Shown piece after piece: positions 60,601-64,000 of a stretch of DNA of 64,000 nt. Position 1 is the stretch's first letter. The number at the start of each line of letters is the position of its first letter. The stretch spans positions 62,001 to 126,000 of the forward strand of contig JANQNY010000031.1 of NCBI GenBank assembly GCA_028279345.1. The letters run 5' to 3'. Made by a program: the position numbers and the translations under genes. The notes under the pieces are model-generated. The model was not told where the DNA came from, ran no database searches, and saw only the letters and a list, made by a program, of their open reading frames with translations. The stretch comes from Geminicoccaceae bacterium. GTDB lineage: Bacteria > Pseudomonadota > Alphaproteobacteria > Geminicoccales > Geminicoccaceae.

Positions 60601-61517
60601 TTGACGCGTAAGAACCAGTCGAAGGCTAGAGACTCTTTAGGGTCTGTCGGATTGTCTAGCCCGCCTGCTTCTTTAAACGTCCGTGTCCGATGATGCAGTA
60701 CCTTTCCGAGAAACACTTGTAGCTCGCGCTCCCAAGAGCGAAGCAATTCGAGGTCGTCAGCCAGGCTTCCCAGCTTCCCATTCTCCGATTCAGTCCGAGG
60801 CTGCTGACTAACCTGGAACAGAAAGACGGCAGACGAGCGAGGGTCGCGTGCGCCAAAGAACGGAACGACGGTCGCATCGAAGTTCATGCGGTAGAGCGTG
60901 TTGCCTGCGAGATCGTGCCCGTCGTCGAGCAGCGTATCCATCAGCTCCTTGCGTACCTGGTCGCGGTAGGTGACCAGACGCCCGAACGTCTCGAGCTGGT
61001 CGAGCGCCTGTTCCCCCAGATCAGGGCTGCTGGATGTCTGATCACCATCGGTCGTTGCCGGCATCGCATCGCCGCCTATTGCCGCTTGAAGATTTGTCGC
61101 CACGGCATGCTGTTCGGCGACCGACGCTTGCTCGAGGGCCTTTCGAAACTCGGGTTTGGTGCTGTTCTGCAGCTCGCTCTCCAGCCAGTTCGCCTGGCGG
61201 AACCGGTCGTTGACGAGGCGCTCGCGGGTGTAGACCTGCGGCGCCTCCAGATAGAGAAAGCCGGGTAGCGGATCGGATCGGAGTTCTCGCACCTCGTCGC
61301 CGGCGATCTCGACATCGCGGCCTTGGTCGTCGTGGGCCGTCCACGCGAACAGGTGCGCTGCACCCCAGTTCACGTTGTCGGTTACAACCCTCTCCACCGT
61401 TGGAGCGATCGCGATCGCACCAATGCACGCCAGCGTGATCAGCGCGACGAGCGCGGGCCAGAGGATCAGCCGGCGGACCAAGGGTGTGGCACTGCTCAGC
61501 GCACTAAGGGTGAACAT
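57639..61517 (-). CDS. Large membrane-anchored protein of unknown family (RiPP-operon partner)
   Basis: About 1292 residues, unrecognised. It starts MFTLSALSS with a single membrane helix (about 17-38, LILWPALVALITLACIGAIAIA); the bulk lies outside the cytoplasm if N-in. Residues 40-515 are globular with acidic and helical stretches. Residues about 516-605 are nine tandem 10-residue repeats, consensus xLxxWrkaQx, predicted helical. The C-terminal third contains beta-rich segments (GKLVLVGERLWRGTVVTLG). The ATG at 61517 overlaps the maturase end by 14 bp and has AGAGG upstream; an ATG at 61532 is also possible. It ends antisense inside the ROK gene (58-bp overlap). Base composition in its middle is much richer in A/T than neighbouring genes, suggesting transfer. 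Function is not inferable beyond co-transcription with the precursor and maturase. Confidence 0.75.
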   Translation of the reverse strand: MFTLSALSSATPLVRRLILWPALVALITLACIGAIAIAPTVERVVTDNVNWGAAHLFAWTAHDDQGRDVEIAGDEVRELRSDPLPGFLYLEAPQVYTRERLVNDRFRQANWLESELQNSTKPEFRKALEQASVAEQHAVATNLQAAIGGDAMPATTDGDQTSSSPDLGEQALDQLETFGRLVTYRDQVRKELMDTLLDDGHDLAGNTLYRMNFDATVVPFFGARDPRSSAVFLFQVSQQPRTESENGKLGSLADDLELLRSWERELQVFLGKVLHHRTRTFKEAGGLDNPTDPKESLAFDWFLRVKVIEAFLDFLDDRVDILCYDDYDYVFSCPPSVASVSPSTHIELKKGARKGVLAKALGLEWRPDAPSPNILDDDLRRRFRDAIDRVRRIDEVREATSTYANQNFIIGEQAEEPCVQYSIRTGLARPVDAETIKGARQACSPPWSPDDSGQRALVRMISVLQELSAVLPQGQPRFQVILPTRGDGDKQVLDLLGLGFRPLVQSFAKFVPDSELLLAWQKAHEELRTSRQAQRDLLKWRKAQENLSEWQKIQKNDTELRQDQRNVAKSQNNQGAHSAWHLTQKVFFARKDAQDAVLEWRRVRAERSASQEANTTPLIFENIQKILFELEEVRNSDVPQNTVETSLVKLPDTSKCPHPGRTDSDEISKWFRDVGKGEDVGQAVDACLFRLARFLFLDHAASGAVADLFAEFVIVRLEKTHVPGYRPESPVSEYLSVDREGCQLTACRIAVGPRVDVTGFELAAAAWEHERNAEEKCLDELSVRGLIDALDVAHLVDTFSEPPGDATVVDIHAVGGSLKELGSCRSAECVAKYLRARLDGLNRIKIHTASAPSHSSNQTAEELAQRENQLEELLGRAWTPKARSRAVGAVNPAEAFAACRLARMLEDQHGGVAVYAVSPRSQTRVKTAAERKKWQAAVNAAIKAGDNTSAMRLQQAIEELADEVKAEPFVLGFSQMEGVSTQDGDGDELDVHAAPTSTTFGWAVRPRGGSASDAAFPPSHHRFSAVLSVPSWWKQVQVKVTACWVDANELRRLGRTLFDKPLSVCGAEHDPDGEPSAPTDPPLLRVGTNSPAGQNADGPALDKPFLSRTYPVPLPRRVEDVTARFKFEVVKHPYFDFEWKRELHKDPAAQLEVGRPGKLVLVGERLWRGTVVTLGNRPAERITVLPDMKGVVAEFECVEPPAGEEFSSLWPKAERSWVTRQAQSSGEAKPTGTGQLPTTVTVWTAEGRTESLGVRLLPFVARKPGDLPCTNTFSQAPSSPPTSSASAPAQSR
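59703..59972 (-). repeat. Nine degenerate 30-bp tandem repeats in the large protein
   Basis: Translated on the minus strand, the segment falls into nine rows of ten residues with no indels. The pattern is hydrophobic at positions 2-3, Trp or another residue at 5, basic at 6-7 and Gln at 9. Examples are LLLAWQKAHE, DLLKWRKAQE and NLSEWQKIQK. The antisense frame shows the same periodicity (FLELFAIS-like units), so the repeat exists at DNA level. Confidence 0.7.
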
Positions 61518-62664
61518 GGCCAGCCTCTGCATGGCGAATGTCTCGCAGATCGGCTTCGAACTCGGGCAGCAGGGCGTCGACGACCGCCTGGGTCGTTAGC
61601 CGGCAATAGAGCGTCTCCGTGGCCGCGAAGTCGCCGTGCTCGAAGAACTTGTTGCCCGGCGCGCCGCCGCCGCAGACGTCGAAGTACCGACAGCTTGACC
61701 GGCAGCGCTCGACGCCCTCTCGGATCAGGCGGTGGAGTCGGCGGAAGGAAGGGTTCTGGAGGATCGCCTCGGATCCCGCCTCGTGCACGTCGGCGAAGAC
61801 GAACCCGCCGAAGTCCGGGGCCGACGCGCCCAGGAGTTCGGGCGAGAAGGTCGAGAGCCCGCCCCTGACGTCGATTGTCACCATGGCGAGTGGCGTTGTC
61901 TGATGATTGCGGCGACGCTCGTCGGGGCTAGCGGCGACGCGGCCCGCGAACCCGTCGATCTCTCGACAGCGAAAGCCCGGCCGAGCAGTGCGAAGGCGCG
62001 CCACCACCCGGCGCAGGAAAGCCGTATACGCGGCCTTGGCGTCGTAGCCTGCGAGCGAGGACGTCGTATTGACGCCCTCCAGTTCTTCGATGTTGAAGCA
62101 GACGTCGGTGATCCCGTGCTCCAGGTAGAAGTCGACCATCTGGTCAGGATCATCGAGTGCCTCGCGGCTGAGGACCGAGATGACGTGGAACGGGTAGTCT
62201 TGCTGCTGCAGGCGCCTGATGCCGGCTAGGACCGCATCGAACGTGCCCTTCCCGTGGCGCGTGACCCTGTTCCGGTCGTGCAGGTGGCGGGGGCCGTCGA
62301 GGCTGACGCCGACGATCACGTCCCAGGCGCGAAAAAGCTCGACCCACCGGTCGTCGATGAACATGCCGTTGGTCTGGAACGCGTGGCGGAGCCGCTTGTC
62401 CGCGGGAATGTGCCGGCTCAGCTTCGTAAACGCCTCTGCGTACCAGTCTGGTGGCAGCACCAACGGCTCGCCCGCATGCCAGACGAGCGTCGTCTCTTCG
62501 GCGAGGAGCCGGCTGCCCAACACGTTGCGGCCGATGGCGTCGATAGTTGCGGCCGTCATGCGCCGCCGATCGCTCCGCTGCGGGAGATAACAGTAACGAC
62601 AATCGAGGTTGCAGAACGGCGTCGACTGGACGACGACGAGCTGTATCGGGCCTACGTCGTCCAT
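61504..62664 (-). CDS. Radical SAM/SPASM peptide maturase, GrrM/OscB-like (cyclophane-forming)
   Basis: A 386-residue enzyme. The [4Fe-4S]-SAM site is Cys18-x3-Cys22-x2-Cys25 in TPFCNLDCRYCYLP. Partial TIM-barrel motifs are VWHAGEPLVLP, FQTNGMFID and VIVGVSLDGPRHLHDRNR. The C-terminal SPASM/twitch region has Cys321, Cys325, Cys331 and Cys354, including YFDVCGGGAPGNKFFEHGDF and TETLYCRLTTQA. This C-terminal block strongly resembles GrrM/OscB, the maturases that crosslink an aromatic residue to a nearby residue in three-residue cyclophanes. The start lies 5 nt after the precursor-peptide stop. The large-protein gene overlaps its end. Family assignment rests on motif memory. Confidence 0.87.
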   Translation of the reverse strand: MDDVGPIQLVVVQSTPFCNLDCRYCYLPQRSDRRRMTAATIDAIGRNVLGSRLLAEETTLVWHAGEPLVLPPDWYAEAFTKLSRHIPADKRLRHAFQTNGMFIDDRWVELFRAWDVIVGVSLDGPRHLHDRNRVTRHGKGTFDAVLAGIRRLQQQDYPFHVISVLSREALDDPDQMVDFYLEHGITDVCFNIEELEGVNTTSSLAGYDAKAAYTAFLRRVVARLRTARPGFRCREIDGFAGRVAASPDERRRNHQTTPLAMVTIDVRGGLSTFSPELLGASAPDFGGFVFADVHEAGSEAILQNPSFRRLHRLIREGVERCRSSCRYFDVCGGGAPGNKFFEHGDFAATETLYCRLTTQAVVDALLPEFEADLRDIRHAEAGHVHP

Positions 62665-62669
62665 TGCGC

Positions 62670-62936
62670 CTACCAGTTGTACCAGTTACGCCAGTCGTTC
62701 CAATAGTTCGGCCAATTTGGCCAGTTCGGCCAGTTGCCCCACTGCGCGCGCGTGCCGGCATCGGTCTTTGTGTGCTGTTCGACGAGCGGGCGAAGCGCAT
62801 CGAGCCGCGCGCTCAGCTCGGCACGCTCAGCCTCCAAGCGATCGACCGCCTCCGCGCGAGCGGCCACTTGCGGTAGCATGGTCAGGGCCAACGCGCAGAA
62901 TGCGCGAAGGAGAGCCAGCGAATGGCGCATGATCAT
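62670..62936 (-). CDS. Precursor peptide with W-x-N repeat core (GrrA-like RiPP precursor)
   Basis: An 88-residue peptide. Residues 4-28 are a Sec-type signal (LALLRAFCALALTMLPQVAARA, AxA-type cleavage before Glu29). Residues 29-57 form a charged amphipathic helix suited as a leader. Residues 66-88 are an array of three-residue units: W66-G-N68, W69-P-N71, W72-P-N74, W75-P-N77, Y78-W-N80, then Asp81, W82-R-N84, W85-Y-N87 and terminal W88. Aromatic-x-Asn is the substrate pattern of three-residue cyclophane maturases, and such an enzyme is encoded 5 nt downstream. GrrA-type precursors also carry signal peptides. Start may be M1 (62936) or M3 (62930). Encoded as near-perfect 9-bp repeats. Confidence 0.85.
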   Translation of the reverse strand: MIMRHSLALLRAFCALALTMLPQVAARAEAVDRLEAERAELSARLDALRPLVEQHTKTDAGTRAQWGNWPNWPNWPNYWNDWRNWYNW

Positions 62937-62970
62937 TCGGGTATTCCGGCATCTCCAAAATTATTCCATT

Positions 62971-62999
62971 ATTTTAGCGAAATGTGACGATCGCTTCAA
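62971..62999 (-). promoter_or_regulatory. Sigma-70-like promoter of the RiPP operon
   Basis: On the minus strand TTGAAG (-35, plus coordinates 62994-62999) and TAAAAT (-10, 62971-62976) are separated by exactly 17 bp. Transcription would begin near 62964, about 28 nt before the precursor ATG. The region is unusually A/T-rich for this genome. This is the clearest promoter seen in the window. Confidence 0.6.
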
Positions 63000-63137
63000 G
63001 GTTGGTTCAGATCGTGCGGGTCGACTGCTTGAGGTGGAGCGCGCTGGGCCGTGATGGTGTCAACCTGACGCGAGCGGTGGCATGGGTTGTGTCGTGATCG
63101 AGCTGCTTGCGCCCAGCGGGGCGCTCCACTTGAAGAG

Positions 63138-63227
63138 ATGCAGGGGGGCTCACTCGTCGGCGCCAACGCTATGCTCGGCGGCTACCGGCTCTGGGCGGGC
63201 ACGGAGGCCGAGCTGGAGTGCGGGTAG
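63138..63227 (+). pseudogene. Remnant of a ROK gene 3' end
   Basis: An in-frame tail reads GANAMLGGYRLWAGTEAELECG and stops with TAG. It matches the C-terminus of the intact ROK protein (GANANAMLGGYRLWAGAEAEL) except for synonymous and late non-synonymous changes. Only about 22 codons are preserved; the sequence before GAN is unrelated. It is too divergent after the shared 38 bp to be a fresh duplication and is best read as the displaced end of a ROK homologue. Confidence 0.75.
63162..63199 (+). repeat. Right copy of 38-bp direct repeat
   Basis: Same sequence as 57619-57656 with one mismatch (T for C before the ATG codon). It lies within the ROK-tail remnant, 5543 bp from the left copy and in the same orientation. 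Confidence 0.8.
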
Positions 63228-63279
63228 AGCCGCCGCCAACAGACGACGCCCGCGGCGACCCCGGCGCGCCAAGCCGGGG

Positions 63280-64000
63280 CTAAGCCAAGGTTCTGTGATG
63301 ATGGGTTAGCGGTGTCGCGGGTGTCCTGGGCGACGTGAAGCGGTAGTAGAGGAGCTTCACGATGTCGGTAGCGATCGTCCAGACGATGACATAGGCCCAG
63401 ACGATGCCGATGAGCTCCCATGAGATACGCGGCATCAGGACACCGTAGGCGCACATCAAGACGGCGACGATCTGCGTGCCGACGATCGCCAGGAACAATG
63501 GCGCCGACGGCCATGGTCTCGAGAAGATCGAGCCCCGCGCGCGCACGACGAAGAGCAGCATATGGCCGCCGGCGGCGAGCTGGAGAAACAGCATCGTCTG
63601 AAGGTGCTGAGCATCCAGGCTGAACTCGGCCATGCGCGCCGGGTCGTTCATCCACTCCATGCCGATGAACACGAGCCCGAAGCTCTGCGCGGTCGCCATG
63701 AGCCCCATGAGGCACGAGAAGATCAGAATGTGGTGCATGTCCCACCTGACCGGTCTGGGCGCCGTTCGCACGCGGTCGTAGGCGATGGTCATGATCGGAA
63801 TGTCGTCGAGGAGCGCCAGCACGACGATCATGATCGCCGTCAGCGGGCGGTTGCCGAAGATCACGTCGGCGAGGACGACCACGAACATGATCGCGATCGT
63901 CATGGCGATGCGGTAATAGACGTAGCTCGTGATGCGCGCGAAAATGTTGCGCGCTTCGACGATCGCGTTGGTGATGGTCGACAGGCCTGGGGCCGTCAGG
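63280..64000 (-). CDS. Plasma-membrane H+-ATPase-like P-type ATPase, C-terminal part (N-terminus beyond window)
   Basis: About 239 residues of the C-terminal membrane domain are in the window. The frame enters at the right edge as LTAPGLSTITNAIVEARNIFARITSYVYYRIAMTIAIMFVVVLADVIFG, the hallmark run into helix M5 of P3A proton pumps. It continues through LTAIMIVVLALLDDIPIMTIAYDRV, with the Asp pair of M6, and further helices to TSPRTPATPLTHHHRTLA. No stop interrupts it. It pumps protons or other cations at the cost of ATP. Truncated only by the window edge. Confidence 0.88.
   Translation of the reverse strand, partial: LTAPGLSTITNAIVEARNIFARITSYVYYRIAMTIAIMFVVVLADVIFGNRPLTAIMIVVLALLDDIPIMTIAYDRVRTAPRPVRWDMHHILIFSCLMGLMATAQSFGLVFIGMEWMNDPARMAEFSLDAQHLQTMLFLQLAAGGHMLLFVVRARGSIFSRPWPSAPLFLAIVGTQIVAVLMCAYGVLMPRISWELIGIVWAYVIVWTIATDIVKLLYYRFTSPRTPATPLTHHHRTLA

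Larger units (their letters stand above)
62937..63279. other. Intergenic 343 bp: operon promoter and ROK-tail remnant
   Basis: The stretch between the precursor gene and the P-type ATPase stop. It holds the operon promoter at the left, then about 140 bp with nothing recognisable. A relic of a ROK-gene 3' end lies at 63138-63227, followed by a short G/C-rich spacer to the ATPase stop. Confidence 0.6.

Noticed and set aside
62673-62741. A 9-bp satellite or CRISPR-like repeat
   Set aside because: The periodicity is explained by W-x-N codons; there are no spacers and the repeat is in frame within a gene.
57700-63160. A prophage, transposon or integrative element with its own recombinase
   Set aside because: No integrase, transposase, phage gene or terminal inverted repeat is visible; only the flanking direct repeats support mobility.
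63280-64000. P-type ATPase as a pseudogene fragment
   Set aside because: The frame continues open to the window edge without stops, so it is truncated only by the window.

Overview
The window is G+C-rich, almost fully coding bacterial chromosome. A CtrA response regulator sits head to head with the flagellar ATPase gene fliI. TamA/TamB, acetoacetyl-CoA synthetase, RND efflux, class II DAHP synthase and a TAXI solute-binding protein are also present. Together these point to an alphaproteobacterium, probably of Rhodospirillales-like affinity (inference; no rRNA or tRNA gene was recognised).

Layout. 1-9.4 kb (minus): metallophosphoesterase, tamA, tamB, ABC-2 permease, M20 peptidase and an SDR cut by the left edge, in one compact run. 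9.5-12.8 kb (plus): outer-membrane beta-barrel protein, SLBB polysaccharide-export lipoprotein and an AmpG-type MFS permease. 12.8-15.8 kb: isochorismatase-like hydrolase (minus), diverging from a DEAD-box helicase, a stand-alone AsnC-type ligand domain and a Nudix hydrolase. 15.9-25.1 kb (minus): RND pump and its adaptor, dnaJ, dnaK (with a strong hairpin between the two chaperone genes) and otsA. 25.2-30.4 kb: CoA transferase, royal-jelly-like beta-propeller, a 461-bp gene-free gap, MarR regulator and divergent SDR, acyl-CoA dehydrogenase. 30.5-36.5 kb (plus): GNAT, AraC/GyrI-like regulator, class II DAHP synthase, nicotinate phosphoribosyltransferase, ECF sigma and its anti-sigma. 36.5-42.6 kb: WHy-type lipoprotein, acetoacetyl-CoA synthetase, PhoR-like kinase, ABM monooxygenase, GNAT, TAXI binding protein. 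42.7-45.4 kb: ctrA against fliI-fliJ. 45.4-51.2 kb: a small LrgA/LrgB chimera and a complete peptide ABC importer. 51.2-57.7 kb: LysE exporter, FAH-family enzyme, membrane protein, URC1-type GTP cyclohydrolase II homologue, VOC protein, uracil phosphoribosyltransferase, ROK protein. 57.6-63.2 kb: a probable acquired island. 63.3-64 kb: the C-terminal end of a P-type ATPase.

The most interesting region is the island at about 57.6-63.2 kb. On the minus strand, a near-consensus sigma-70 promoter drives an 88-aa secreted-type precursor peptide whose C-terminus is an array of W-x-N triplets. Five nucleotides downstream lies a radical SAM/SPASM maturase resembling the GrrM/OscB cyclophane-forming family. 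Overlapping that is a gene for a ~1290-aa single-pass membrane protein of unknown family, with nine tandem 10-residue repeats. The block is bracketed by a 38-bp direct repeat (one mismatch) of the 3' end of the ROK gene, and its middle is visibly A/T-richer than its surroundings. I read it as a RiPP system making tryptophan-asparagine cyclophanes, with a previously undescribed large partner protein.

Other points of note: an apparent in-frame LrgA-LrgB deletion fusion, a URC-type uracil-salvage/degradation pair lacking its DUF1688 partner here, a perfect 12-bp palindrome in the ctrA-fliI intergenic region, a Nudix box lacking one consensus glutamate, and repeated TTG start codons.
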